Shown here: in pieces, positions 16,098 to 24,670 of the stretch
How the letters are laid out: each line of letters starts with the position of its first letter
Position numbering within the stretch: the first letter of the stretch is position 1
Source of the DNA: Salibacterium qingdaonense
Lineage (GTDB): Bacteria; Bacillota; Bacilli; Bacillales; Marinococcaceae
DNA: 64,000 nt
Direction of reading: 5' to 3'
Assembly (NCBI RefSeq): GCF_900114715.1
Contig: NZ_FOTY01000007.1
Coordinates: 61,211-125,210, forward strand
The notes under the pieces: model-generated
Seen by the model: only the letters and a program-made list of their open reading frames with translations
What the model was told of the DNA's origin: nothing
The model's database searches: none
Program-made: the position numbers and the translations under genes

Positions 16098-17057
16098 TCA
16101 TTCAGATTCGGTGATTTTGGACACCAGCGTGTCCAGCTGCCGTTCCACCAGCACAGGGTTGAATTCACTCCAGTAGTCATTGTCCACGACATGGACTTTG
16201 CCATTCTGTACGGCAGGAAGGCTCTGCCACACATCCTTTTGCTTTAATTGCTCGTAATTTTCCTCTGCTGTCGAATTGGAAAACATGACAAAAATGCGGT
16301 CCGCGCCGTATTCCGGTATAACTTCTTCAGAAAGTGTCACCGCATCGGTTAATTCCGCCGCTTTGTCGGTCGGTTCAAACTGGGCGGCATCGTAAATCGT
16401 CGGAAAGGCTGACGTTTGGTACATATGAATGTTTTTGTCATAAAACTGCATGACTGCAGCTGTCTCGCCCTCTTCGATATACGGTTCCATCTCTTCGCGT
16501 GCCTGCTGGACATCTTCTTCGTACTGCTGTATCCATTCCTGAGCTGCGTCTTCACGCCCTGTTACTTCCGCTACAATGTTCAACTGCTCCCGAAGCGGCG
16601 CTCCGAATTCAAGCGCTACGGTCGGTGCGATTTTCTGCAGATTCTCAATGGCTTCGGTCTCACGGTAGTTCGAGACAACGATGAGGTCCGGATCGAGCGA
16701 GATAATTTTTTCCGCGTCCGACTGTTCAGAACCGACACTTTCCACCCCTTCGGTCCATTCATCTCCGTATTTGTTCAAGTCATAATCAAGGGCCCCGACC
16801 GGTTTTATCCCAAGGGCCGACAGTTCGCCGAAGTAATTAATCGCCACCACATCTTCCGGTTTCTCCGGTATCTCGACTTCCCGGTCCATACTATCTGTGT
16901 ATGTACGCATGTTCTGTTCTCCATTTCCTTCTTCCTCCGAGTTTCCTCCATCAGCACTATTCTGATTTGAATCAGATCCGGAACCACCGCCGCATGCAGC
17001 CAGAACGACAGCAGCAAGAAGAATGGTGCCTATCATATATATCGAACGATGTATCAT
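16098..17057 (-). CDS. Iron-siderophore-binding lipoprotein (FecB/FhuD type)
   Basis: A 319-residue periplasmic-binding-type protein anchored as a lipoprotein. The lipobox is LAAC with Cys22, followed by an acidic Gly/Ser/Asn/Glu linker to about residue 50. The binding fold starts at RTYTDSMDREVEIP. The VVAINY, LDPDLIVVSNY and late DNDYWSEF motifs are typical of class III ferric-siderophore receptors. The start has GGAGGAG upstream. A near-consensus Fur box lies 24 nt before the start codon, so the operon is iron-repressed. The substrate is probably a hydroxamate or citrate-hydroxamate type, by similarity of gene order to yfiYZ-yfhA. Confidence 0.92.
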   Translation of the reverse strand: MIHRSIYMIGTILLAAVVLAACGGGSGSDSNQNSADGGNSEEEGNGEQNMRTYTDSMDREVEIPEKPEDVVAINYFGELSALGIKPVGALDYDLNKYGDEWTEGVESVGSEQSDAEKIISLDPDLIVVSNYRETEAIENLQKIAPTVALEFGAPLREQLNIVAEVTGREDAAQEWIQQYEEDVQQAREEMEPYIEEGETAAVMQFYDKNIHMYQTSAFPTIYDAAQFEPTDKAAELTDAVTLSEEVIPEYGADRIFVMFSNSTAEENYEQLKQKDVWQSLPAVQNGKVHVVDNDYWSEFNPVLVERQLDTLVSKITESE

Positions 17058-17080
17058 TGTCCTACTCCTCCTATTTTAAT

Positions 17081-17095
17081 TGATAATGATTATTA
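17081..17095 (-). promoter_or_regulatory. Fur box
   Basis: TGATAATGATTATTA matches 14 of 15 positions of the Bacillus 7-1-7 Fur motif (TGATAAT-N-ATTATCA). It lies just upstream of the siderophore-binding protein gene. Confidence 0.85.
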
Positions 17096-17101
17096 ATGTC
17101 G

Positions 17102-17579
17102 TGGAAATTATATCGGAAAAAAGGCGGCAAAGCAATGAAAAAGGAAAAATCCTTAGAGTCGTCCGCTTATTGTCACAATGTGTGTGATTTTCGATCATGC
17201 GGTGTCTGTCATTGTACCACCCCCCCCCCGTCCCAACCGTCACATTTCAGAAATGAAAGTCAAAAAGTGAGGGTTAGACGGTGCCTAAACCTTACTTTAT
17301 CCAGAGTTGAGTGGCAAAGTGCAGTTTAGACCGTTTGTAAAGGTGACAATGGAGGGAGTGTGCTTTTATTTTGAGGGTTAGAGACAGATTGCCGTGGAAC
17401 ATGGCTGTAAAATATTTTTTACAGCCATGTTGACGGCAGCCGGTCCGGATTTTGTCTGTAACCTGCGTTTTACAGACAGTCCCCATACTGCTTTGTCCAT
17501 TATCCGCCGGTTACAACCATTTTCCGGGCGTATTTGTCTTTAACCATAAAAAGAGCCTCTATAAGAGAGACTCCTTTTA
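17102..17579. other. Intergenic region with hairpin and repeats, no gene
   Basis: No convincing ORF. It holds a run of ten C (17220-17229), a direct repeat TGAGGGTTAGA at 17268-17278 and 17372-17382, and a long hairpin at 17391-17437. No clear T-tailed terminator for the copA transcript was seen here. Confidence 0.6.
17391..17437. repeat. Long intergenic inverted repeat
   Basis: AACATGGCTGTAAAA (17398-17412) is perfectly complementary to TTTTACAGCCATGTT (17417-17431). The flanking GCCGT and ACGGC extend the stem to about 20 bp with a short AT loop. Its form resembles the hairpin at 56624-56661. Confidence 0.7.
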
Positions 17580-20000
17580 TTACGATAATTTCATTTTCTG
17601 CAGGCGCAGGGCATTCAAAACGACTGAGACGGAGCTGAAGGCCATCGCGGCGCCGGCGACCCACGGGGCGAGGAGGCCGGCGGCGGCAATGGGAATGCCG
17701 AGGGTGTTGTAGATGAACGCGAAAAAGAGGTTCTGCTTAATGTTTCGCATTGTCGTCCGGCTCATCAGCACCGCGTCCGCGACGCTGTTCAGGTCGCCAC
17801 GCATCAGCGTGATATCGGCGGCTTCAATGGCGACATCCGTACCCGTTCCGACGGCCATACCGATGTCGGCGGCTGCAAGTGCCGGAGCGTCATTAAGACC
17901 GTCACCGACCATCGCCGTCTTTCTGCCTTCCTGCTGGAGTTTCTGGATTTCCACGCTTTTCTGATCGGGCAGGACGCCGGCGATGACCCGGTCAATGCCG
18001 ACCTGGGCTGCGATGGCGTCCGCGGTGCGCTGGTTGTCTCCGGTCAGCAGCACGACATCAAGGCCCGCCTGCTGCAGCCGTTGGACCGCTCCTTGGGACG
18101 TCTCCTTGACCGTGTCGGCGACAGCGATCATCCCCGCATATGCGCCGTCCACCGCCATCAGCATCGCGGTTTTGCCGTCTGATTCCAGACGATGCATGGT
18201 CTCCTGCACGTTTTCTTCCATTTCCAGTCCCATGTCTTCCATCATCCGCTTCGTTCCGATCGATACAGAACGATGATCCACTACGGCCTGGATACCTCTG
18301 CCGGGAACCGCTTCGGTGTCAGCCGTTTCAAGAAAAGCAGCGGAGCGGGATTGTGCTCCCTGAACGACAGCGCGCGCGAGAGGATGTTCGGAATCTTTTT
18401 CCGCCGAGGCGGCATAGGAAAGCAGATCGTCGCTGCTCCATCCCTGCGCCGGAATGACATCTGTCAGTTCCGGCTCCCCTTTTGTTACTGTTCCTGTTTT
18501 ATCCAGCACCACGGTTTCGATGCTCTTCGTATTCTCGAGGTATTCCCCGCCTTTAAACAGGATGCCGGCCTCGGCGGCACGTCCCGACCCCGCCATAATC
18601 GACGTCGGAGTCGCAAGTCCGAGGGCACACGGGCAGGCAATGACCAGAATCGAAATCGTTGGTATAAGTGCGCCTCCCAGACTGCCGGGTGTGATAAAGA
18701 GAATCCATATGAGAAAAGTCAGCAGCGCGATACCGATAACGGTCGGCACAAAGACACTCGACACCCGGTCGGCAAGGCGCTGCACATCCGCCTTGGAGCT
18801 CTGCGCTTCCTCAACGACTTTAACAATCTGGGATAACGCCGTGCCGCTTCCGATCCGGGACGCTTTGACCTGGAGCGCACCATTTTTATTAACGGTGGCA
18901 CCGTACACCTCACTGCCTTCGCTTTTATCCACCGGCATACTTTCTCCGGTGAGCATCGATTCATCGATGGAGGAACTTCCTTCTGTCACCTCACCGTCGA
19001 CCGGTATTTTCTCTCCGGGCTTCACATACACGATCTCCCCAACCTGTACATCTTCCACCGGAATCTCCACTTCTTCTCCTCCGCGGTAAACGACCGCCGT
19101 CGCCGCGCGCATGTCGAGCAGTTTCTGGATGGCCTGTGACGTACGCCCTTTGGCACGGGCTTCAAAAAGTTTTCCGAGCAGAATCAGTGTAATGATAACA
19201 GCGGAGGCCTCGAAGTACAGGACAGGCCTCTCCGCCCCTGGACTGCTCCACCATTGCCAGCCTAAATAAACGCTGTAAAAATAAGCTGCGGATGTTCCCA
19301 TCGCCACAAGTACATCCATGTTCGCGCTTTTATTGCGCAGGGCCTTCCATGCTCCTTCGTAAAACTGACGGCCGATGACGAATTGGACCGGAGTGGCAAG
19401 CGCAAACTGCAGTCACGGGTTCATCAAAATATCCGGCATCCAGAGGAAAGACAACCATTCAAAATGGGTCACCATTGTCCAGAGCAGCGGCAGTGCGAGA
19501 ATGGCAGAGGCGGTAAACGTCATCGTCTGCCTCCGGAGTGCTTTCTGACGGGGATCTTCTTCTTCGCTGCTGTCCGTTTTGGAATGAAGCCCGTACCCGA
19601 GACGATCCACCGCCTGTGTCAGGTCTTCGTTCGATACTGCCCCCGGGGTATATTCCACCGAGGCTGTTTCCATGGCAAGGTTGACGCTTGCTTCTGCGAC
19701 ACCCGGTATCTTGTTCAGTTTTTTCTCAATCCGATTGGCGCAGGCTGCGCATGTCATGCCGGTTACGTCGAATTCCTTCTTTTCATGCTCCACGTGATAC
19801 CCGAGCTTTTCAATTTTTTGTTCAAAATCAGAAGCTCCGGTCTGTTCCGGATCATACGTGACGCCGGCGCGCTCCATCGCGAGGTTGACGTTCGCACTCT
19901 CCACCCCTTCGATTTTGTTCAGTCCTTTTTCAATCCGGTTCGCACATGCCGCGCACGTCATGCCTGCAATCGGGAGCGTCGTTTCTTTCTGTTCAGCCAT
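17580..20000 (-). pseudogene. copA: Copper-exporting P1B ATPase copA, split by an in-frame TGA
   Basis: An 807-codon reading frame for a CopA-type Cu(I) exporter, interrupted only by a TGA at codon 196 (19413-19415). Upstream of the stop are two heavy-metal-associated domains (GMTCAACANRIEK twice) and the first membrane helix. Downstream, in the same frame, are the remaining helices with the CPC motif ([12 protein letters not shown]), TGES, the phosphorylated Asp of DKTGTVTKG, and the hinge [10 protein letters not shown]. The context is DILMNP[15 protein letters not shown], where CopA proteins have Trp (NPW), so a single TGG to TGA change explains the break. It could be a real null mutation, a sequencing error, or UGA read-through. 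The downstream half could restart at 19319 but would lack the metal-binding domains. A CsoR-like box precedes the gene. Confidence 0.88.
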
Positions 20001-20039
20001 TATCTGTTCCTCCTTTCCATCTGGTTAAGTAATGTATAC

Positions 20040-20059
20040 ATAACCCCGGCAGGGTATTA
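20040..20059 (-). promoter_or_regulatory. CsoR-like operator before copA
   Basis: On the minus strand this reads ATACCCTGCCGGGGTTAT, close to the ATACCC-N4-GGGTAT form of Bacillus CsoR sites. Confidence 0.6.
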
Positions 20060-20097
20060 TTAACCCGAAAATAAAGCAGCCTTACATGTCAGACTGC

Positions 20098-20307
20098 TTA
20101 TTCTTCCACGTCATACCCCTGATCATCGATTTCTTCGACGATATCTTCATGACTTGTTACCTCTTTATTATATTCTACATCGACTTTACCCTGATCAAGA
20201 TGCACGGTCACACTAGATACACCTTCCAGCTTGCCGACGCTTCCTTCTACCGCCTGCACGCAGTGAGCACAGGACATTCCTTTTACATTCAATGTTTCTG
20301 TTGTCAT
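20098..20307 (-). CDS. copZ: Copper chaperone CopZ
   Basis: A single heavy-metal-associated domain of 69 residues with the Cu(I)-binding GMSCAHCVQAV motif. The C-terminus EIDDQGYDVEE closely follows B. subtilis CopZ, which is also 69 residues. Two adjacent ATG codons (20310 and 20307) follow AAAGGAGG. The second has the better spacing and gives the usual length. CopZ delivers Cu(I) to CopA. It lies between csoR and copA on the same strand, with its own CsoR-like box upstream. Confidence 0.93.
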   Translation of the reverse strand: MTTETLNVKGMSCAHCVQAVEGSVGKLEGVSSVTVHLDQGKVDVEYNKEVTSHEDIVEEIDDQGYDVEE

Positions 20308-20332
20308 CATGTGTCCCTCCTTTTTATTTACC

Positions 20333-20349
20333 ATACCCGTGTAAGGTAT
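20333..20349 (-). promoter_or_regulatory. CsoR-like operator before copZ
   Basis: ATACCCGTGTAAGGTAT is a near-palindrome of the CsoR type, lying between csoR and copZ. Confidence 0.65.
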
Positions 20350-20364
20350 TTTATATGCAAAAAA

Positions 20365-20661
20365 TTATTTCAGCATTCGTTTCATCACATCCATCAGCTC
20401 ATTGATGGATTCTTCGCCTTCTCCGCTCTCAATCGCGTTGGATACACAGTGGTGGGTGTGATCCTCCATCAGCTGTACCGACACTTTGTTGACCGCGGAT
20501 TGAATAGCTGCGATCTGGTTGAGAATATCCACGCAGTACCGGTCGTCCTCCACCATGTTATGAACACCTCGGACCTGCCCTTCAATCCGCTTCAGCCGGT
20601 TCAGCATCTGCTGTTTATGCGGCTGCACCGTCCGCTTCTCTGTATGTGTCTGTTCCTCCAT
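20365..20661 (-). CDS. csoR: Copper-sensing repressor CsoR
   Basis: A 98-residue all-helical repressor of the CsoR/RcnR family, which releases DNA on binding Cu(I). The copper ligands are Cys43, His68 and Cys72, with the same 25 and 4 residue spacing as in B. subtilis CsoR (Cys45, His70, Cys74). The signature NRLKRIEGQVRGV is at 21-33. It heads the csoR-copZ-copA group, and CsoR-like boxes precede all three genes. Confidence 0.95.
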   Translation of the reverse strand: MEEQTHTEKRTVQPHKQQMLNRLKRIEGQVRGVHNMVEDDRYCVDILNQIAAIQSAVNKVSVQLMEDHTHHCVSNAIESGEGEESINELMDVMKRMLK

Positions 20662-20683
20662 TCAAACCCCCTCCTTTCTATAA

Positions 20684-20700
20684 TACCCATACCCTGTATT
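20684..20700 (-). promoter_or_regulatory. CsoR-like half-operator before csoR
   Basis: ATACCCATACCCTGTAT contains two ATACCC half-sites upstream of csoR. It is a weaker match than the other two boxes. Confidence 0.4.
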
Positions 20701-20737
20701 TCAATAATAATAAAAACATCGCTGATGTGCAACACAT

Positions 20738-21148
20738 TCAGTGCTTAAAAGCAGCAATTTGTTCTGAGAATGTTTTTATTTCTGACATATTCCGGGTGAT
20801 TATATGCTGAACGATTTCCATGTTTAATTCCTGGTAATCATGGATAGCGATATTCCGAAAACCGACCATCGCTTTCATTTTTTTAGATATATCTTCGGTA
20901 ATGACTCCATGTCCGGATAACAGCTCAAAGGCATCACGGCTGGATTGCGGCAGTCCTAATTTTTCCACGGCCGTTATATGCATAGCAAGATCTATAGACG
21001 TCTCGCAGGCCGGTTGAATATTTAGAATGATGGAATCCTGCTTCGTGATATTATGAAGACTTGCAGGCGAGTCTGCATATTCCTCATATACCCGCTTTAT
21101 ACAGCGCTCTATCGTGCTCACCTTATTATATACCACATCACTTGTCAT
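20738..21148 (-). CDS. hepT: HEPN-domain toxin HepT (DUF86)
   Basis: A 136-residue HEPN ribonuclease of the HepT type. The active-site motif RX4HXY is complete as Arg98-NIAI-His103-D-Tyr105. In the described MntA/HepT systems this tyrosine is AMPylated by the partner, which silences the RNase. The start is the ATG at 21148, which overlaps the end of the mntA gene by 11 nt and gives the normal family length. An earlier in-frame ATG at 21184 lies inside mntA. Together they form a type VII toxin-antitoxin module. Confidence 0.88.
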   Translation of the reverse strand: MTSDVVYNKVSTIERCIKRVYEEYADSPASLHNITKQDSIILNIQPACETSIDLAMHITAVEKLGLPQSSRDAFELLSGHGVITEDISKKMKAMVGFRNIAIHDYQELNMEIVQHIITRNMSEIKTFSEQIAAFKH

Positions 21149-21539
21149 ACACGGATCCACTCTCCTCCATCCGGTCGAATACAACTTGGCGTTCCTCGTT
21201 CAACTTGGCGTATTCCTTGTAAATTCTCATTTCAAGCAGCTCACGTCTGGTTTCATCTGTGCAATACAGGACTTTGCCGGTCCCTACAATCTGCATTTGA
21301 AAAACCGTCGACGCCTTATTGATATCAACGAGCTGCACATCCCGGTCGATGAGCGCAGCCACATCCTCCGCTGTAAAAAAGGATGCCGCCGGACTAAGCG
21401 GCGTATCTGTTACATAAGCAATATCAACATCACTGCCGGGACGGTTTGTCCCCTTGGCGAATGAACCGAACAGAATAAGCAGCACCGGTGATATTTTTTC
21501 TACCAGAACCTCTGTTATGCGCTGTTCCATTTCCGTCAC
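21138..21539 (-). CDS. mntA: MNT-type nucleotidyltransferase antitoxin MntA
   Basis: A 133-residue minimal nucleotidyltransferase. The catalytic GSX10DXD motif is intact: Gly25-Ser26 in LFGSFAKGTN and Asp37/Asp39 in GSDVDIA. It should transfer AMP to the tyrosine of the HepT toxin encoded next, with which it overlaps. The start is GTG at 21539, 9 nt after GGAGGT. It is transcribed toward csoR, which is on the same strand. Confidence 0.88.
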   Translation of the reverse strand: MTEMEQRITEVLVEKISPVLLILFGSFAKGTNRPGSDVDIAYVTDTPLSPAASFFTAEDVAALIDRDVQLVDINKASTVFQMQIVGTGKVLYCTDETRRELLEMRIYKEYAKLNEERQVVFDRMEESGSVYDK

Positions 21540-21589
21540 AGCTGACTCACCTCCCCTTCGCTGCTCTTCTTTACATTATATCATATACA

Positions 21590-21627
21590 AAAACTGCTCC
21601 AGGGCACACCGCTCCCGGAGCAGTTTA
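21590..21627 (-). terminator. Terminator of the small ORF at 21672-21812
   Basis: On the minus strand, AAACTGCTCC pairs with GGAGCAGTTT and is followed by T residues. It lies downstream of the 46-residue ORF and just before the mntA promoter region. Confidence 0.65.
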
Positions 21628-21671
21628 CCGGACTGAATGAAAGGTTATCCGCAGCTGGGAAAGCAGCGCCT

Positions 21672-21812
21672 TTATTCCATTTCTTCGCTTTTTGCTATAT
21701 ATCCGTCGTTATATCCTTTGCGGTAAGCAGCATGCAGCATGTCTTCGAGTTGTCTGCGCAAACCTTCGTCCTGAAATGTTTCAAGGAAACCCTGTTGATT
21801 CTCTACATTCAT
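21672..21812 (-). CDS. Small hypothetical protein, 46 aa
   Basis: ATG at 21812 to TAA at 21672 encodes 46 residues. The product is acidic and Gln/Glu-rich, with a predicted amphipathic helix (LRRQLEDMLHAAYRKGY), and ends in SEEME. The ribosome binding site is modest (GAGGGA, 5-6 nt upstream). A hairpin terminator lies 45 nt downstream on the same strand, which supports a real short transcript. I do not recognise the family. It is flanked by the toxin-antitoxin pair and a divergent prenyltransferase gene. Confidence 0.55.
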   Translation of the reverse strand: MNVENQQGFLETFQDEGLRRQLEDMLHAAYRKGYNDGYIAKSEEME

Positions 21813-21997
21813 GTCGCATCCCTCTTTTTCCAACATCCAGCCCGATGATTTCCCATTCCTTTATTTTCGTAAAATCAAACCATTTTATTACTCAAAAGAT
21901 GCATCCTTCCTGCACATTTGTTGATAAATCAGCCCGACCTCCTTACAATGATGAAAGTGATTCTTTTTCGACAAATTTTTTATAAAAAGGGGGGTTC

Positions 21998-22924
21998 ATG
22001 TTGGAAAAAGGAGTCCAGTTTTGGCGTAAAGCCACCCGTTCCTTCGCCCTTCCCGTCATTATCGTCCCGGTGATCCTCGGTACAGCGGGCGCTTTTGCCT
22101 GGGAAGGCACCTTTCATTTTTTCTGGTTTTTGATTACATTGATCGGCGCAGCGGCGGCGCACTTATTTTCCAATATGATTAATGATTTATGGGACTACCG
22201 CAACGGTGCCGATGATCAAGCAGAAAAAGGAGAATCAGATATTGCGACGAACTCCAGGATTCTGCCGGGCGGTGCCATGTCGGAAAAAGCATTCGCCGCA
22301 ATAACATGGGGGCTGTTTGCTGCGGCGGCTGTCTGCGGTGTTATTATAGCAGCGGGGAGAGGATGGCCGGTGCTCGGTATTGCTGCGCTCGGTGCATTGA
22401 TCGCCTACTTTTACGTCGCACCACCTCTTAAATTCGGCTACCGCGGAAAAGGCTACAGTGAATTCGGGATCTTTACGGCTTTTGGCATCCTGCCGGTCAT
22501 GGGATCGTATTTCGTACAGACGGGAACGTTTGATGTACAGGCGTTTCTATTATCTTTTCCCGTAGGTATTCTGACGACTCTGGTCCTTTATAACCACCAC
22601 TTTCTGCATCCGCGTGCTGATGAGGCGGCGGGTAAACGAACCGTCGTTGTCGTCCTTGGCGAAAAGAAAGGACTCACCCTTTCCAAATGGCTGACCGCTG
22701 CCGCTTTTGTATTTGTTCTGGTATGTATCGCTTTTCAGGCACTTCCGTGGTACGGTGTCATCAGTCTGCTTGGCTTTGTGCCGCTCATCCGGATGCACCG
22801 CTCACTCGGGGAAACCAATCCTGCAGAGGCGTATCCGCCCTTTATGGGAGCAGCACTGAAAGCATCGACGCGGTGCGGCGGACTGCAGATTATCGCGCTT
22901 ATCATTCACGGTTTCATAACATAA
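21998..22924 (+). CDS. UbiA/MenA-family prenyltransferase
   Basis: A 308-residue membrane prenyltransferase with about eight to nine helices. The first Asp-rich motif is NDLWDYRNGAD (about 62-72) and the second region is HHFLHPRADEAAGKRT (about 202-217), which bind the prenyl diphosphate-Mg complex. MenA, which prenylates DHNA in menaquinone synthesis, is the closest well-known member, but there is no men gene nearby. Other UbiA enzymes act on other aromatic acceptors. The start follows AAGGGGGG. It lies 12 nt before the next gene and is probably co-transcribed with it. Confidence 0.85.
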   Translation: MLEKGVQFWRKATRSFALPVIIVPVILGTAGAFAWEGTFHFFWFLITLIGAAAAHLFSNMINDLWDYRNGADDQAEKGESDIATNSRILPGGAMSEKAFAAITWGLFAAAAVCGVIIAAGRGWPVLGIAALGALIAYFYVAPPLKFGYRGKGYSEFGIFTAFGILPVMGSYFVQTGTFDVQAFLLSFPVGILTTLVLYNHHFLHPRADEAAGKRTVVVVLGEKKGLTLSKWLTAAAFVFVLVCIAFQALPWYGVISLLGFVPLIRMHRSLGETNPAEAYPPFMGAALKASTRCGGLQIIALIIHGFIT

Positions 22925-22936
22925 GGAGGTCAAGTG

Positions 22937-23668
22937 ATGGGACAAGAATTTCAGCTTGGAGCATTTGATACGATTTTATCGGAAAACGGGCCGTGGCAGA
23001 TCGGGGGCTTTCCGCTTCGGGACGGAAGTTTCTGGACGTACCGCGAACCCGAGGCCGTCGTCATTGTCCGAAACGGCATGCTGTACGTGCGGGCTCCGCT
23101 CAGCCGCAGTCATGACCACGTGCAGATTCTCGACAACGCCAAGCACATGTATTACTCGAAAGAACCGGTCGAGGTCCCGGAAAACGGGAAGATCAGCTTT
23201 GAATTCCAGATCCGCGCCCGTACGCAGGATACCGTCCCGGGGGATCTGTATGACGGCTACGTGTCGTTGAACCTGCTCGATTTCACAACCGGCGCAGCGC
23301 TTGACTTCTTTGTCACCGACGATCAGTACGCGTCGGTATACGGCGTGCTGCCGTTTCCAAATGTCGAAGTACCGGACACCGATCAGACGAAGTACTTCTG
23401 TATTTTCAAAGAAGATACGAAAAGCTTTGAAGAACGCGCCTTCAACACGTACCGGATCACCTACAACCGCGCGTCAGACGAAGTCGTATACACGGTGAAC
23501 GACGTGGAAGTACGCCGGGAAACAAACGTCCCGCTCAAATTCAACCAGTTTACCGTCGGCCTTGGCATCATGACCGAAAAAGACCTCACCCCGGAAGGCA
23601 GCGTCTCCGTCCACGGCCAGACCGTCACCGGCGAATGGTCCCCTGTCACTGTTACCATCGATGAATAA
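22937..23668 (+). CDS. DUF6081-like beta-rich protein of unknown function
   Basis: A 243-residue soluble protein without signal peptide or membrane segment. Its features (a HDHVQIL segment near 58, FDFTTG-like LLDFTTGAALDFF near 115, VYGVLPFPNVEVPD near 137) look like the DUF6081 family of lectin-like beta-sandwich proteins. That assignment is from memory of the family pattern. The start is the ATG at 22937, with AAGGAGGT 6 nt upstream. The GTG three bases earlier is less likely. Codon use is strongly GC-ended compared with several neighbours. Co-transcription with the prenyltransferase is likely, but no functional link is known. Confidence 0.6.
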   Translation: MGQEFQLGAFDTILSENGPWQIGGFPLRDGSFWTYREPEAVVIVRNGMLYVRAPLSRSHDHVQILDNAKHMYYSKEPVEVPENGKISFEFQIRARTQDTVPGDLYDGYVSLNLLDFTTGAALDFFVTDDQYASVYGVLPFPNVEVPDTDQTKYFCIFKEDTKSFEERAFNTYRITYNRASDEVVYTVNDVEVRRETNVPLKFNQFTVGLGIMTEKDLTPEGSVSVHGQTVTGEWSPVTVTIDE

Positions 23669-23672
23669 ACCA

Positions 23673-23706
23673 AAACACTCCGTCATGATGGCGGAGTGTT
23701 TCTTTT
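23673..23706 (+). terminator. Terminator after the DUF6081-like gene
   Basis: AAACACTCCG pairs with CGGAGTGTTT around an 8-9 nt loop and is followed by a T-rich tail. Confidence 0.85.
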
Positions 23707-23764
23707 ACCGTCCGGGTGTGAGAGAATATACTTTGGAATATGTTTGATTAAAGGAAGATGCACA

Positions 23765-24670
23765 ATGTCCAGACAGCAAGCTTATGTATGTGCCGCGGCG
23801 GGGGCGGCGATGTGGGGGTTTCTCGGCTTATTCGTAGAGGGTCTCTACGCCGCGGGCTTCACCCCGTGGCAGACAGTGGCCATCCGCGCCATTTGTTCCG
23901 CGGTGCTGATTACCTCTTACCTTGCCCTCCGCCACCCGCGTCTTTTAAAAATACATATCAGGGATCTCCCTTATTTCATCGGCACCGGCATTATCAGCAT
24001 CGTGTTCTTTAACTGGTGTTATTTTACGGTGATGCAGGAAGCTTCGCTGTCGCTGGCGGTGGTTCTTCTTTATACCGGACCGTTGTTTGTGACACTGCTC
24101 TCGCGTCTGTTGTTCAAGGAATGGCTGACCGGGCGTAAAGTCGCGGCGCTGTTTCTCACGCTGACCGGCTGTGCCTTCACCGTCGGCCTGCTTCCGTCGT
24201 TTGACACGAGCCTTTCCGTCTTTGTCATTCTGGCGGGGCTTGGGTCCGGGTTTTTCTATGCGCTGTACAGCATTTTCGGCAAGTTCGTCAGCCGCCGTTA
24301 TTCCTCGATGACGATTACCGCCTATTCGTTTATCTGCGCGAGTGCCTTTATGATTCCGGCGGGCGGTTTGATCAACCAAGCCGGGGAACTCGTAGATCCG
24401 GCTGTCCTGCTGTACGGGTTCGGTCTCGCCTTCGTTCCGACCGTGCTCGGTTATATCCTTTACACAGCCGGTCTGACCCATATCGAATCGAGCCGCGCCT
24501 CGATTCTGACGACGATAGAGCCGGTCGTTGCCATCCTCCTCGGCGTCACCATATTCGGCGACACCCTGAACAGCTGGCAGATTCTCGGCATCATTCTCGT
24601 GCTCACCTCTATTTTCGTCATATCCGAACGCCGGAAATCATCTTCCGCACAAGCCGAAGCCGGTGCGTAG
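23765..24670 (+). CDS. EamA/DMT-family transporter
   Basis: A 301-residue ten-helix drug/metabolite transporter with two EamA repeats (about 5-140 and 150-290). The N-terminal MWGFLGLFVEGL and the PVVAILLGVTIFGDTL motif in helix 9 are typical. Members export amino acids or other metabolites, and the substrate is unknown. The start is the ATG at 23765, with AAAGGAAG upstream. A longer in-frame start at 23696 lies within the terminator of the preceding gene. Confidence 0.88.
   Translation: MSRQQAYVCAAAGAAMWGFLGLFVEGLYAAGFTPWQTVAIRAICSAVLITSYLALRHPRLLKIHIRDLPYFIGTGIISIVFFNWCYFTVMQEASLSLAVVLLYTGPLFVTLLSRLLFKEWLTGRKVAALFLTLTGCAFTVGLLPSFDTSLSVFVILAGLGSGFFYALYSIFGKFVSRRYSSMTITAYSFICASAFMIPAGGLINQAGELVDPAVLLYGFGLAFVPTVLGYILYTAGLTHIESSRASILTTIEPVVAILLGVTIFGDTLNSWQILGIILVLTSIFVISERRKSSSAQAEAGA

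Noticed and set aside
17220-17229. Run of ten C
   Set aside because: Possibly a phase-variable tract, but no ORF or promoter element spans it. It may also be a sequencing artefact.
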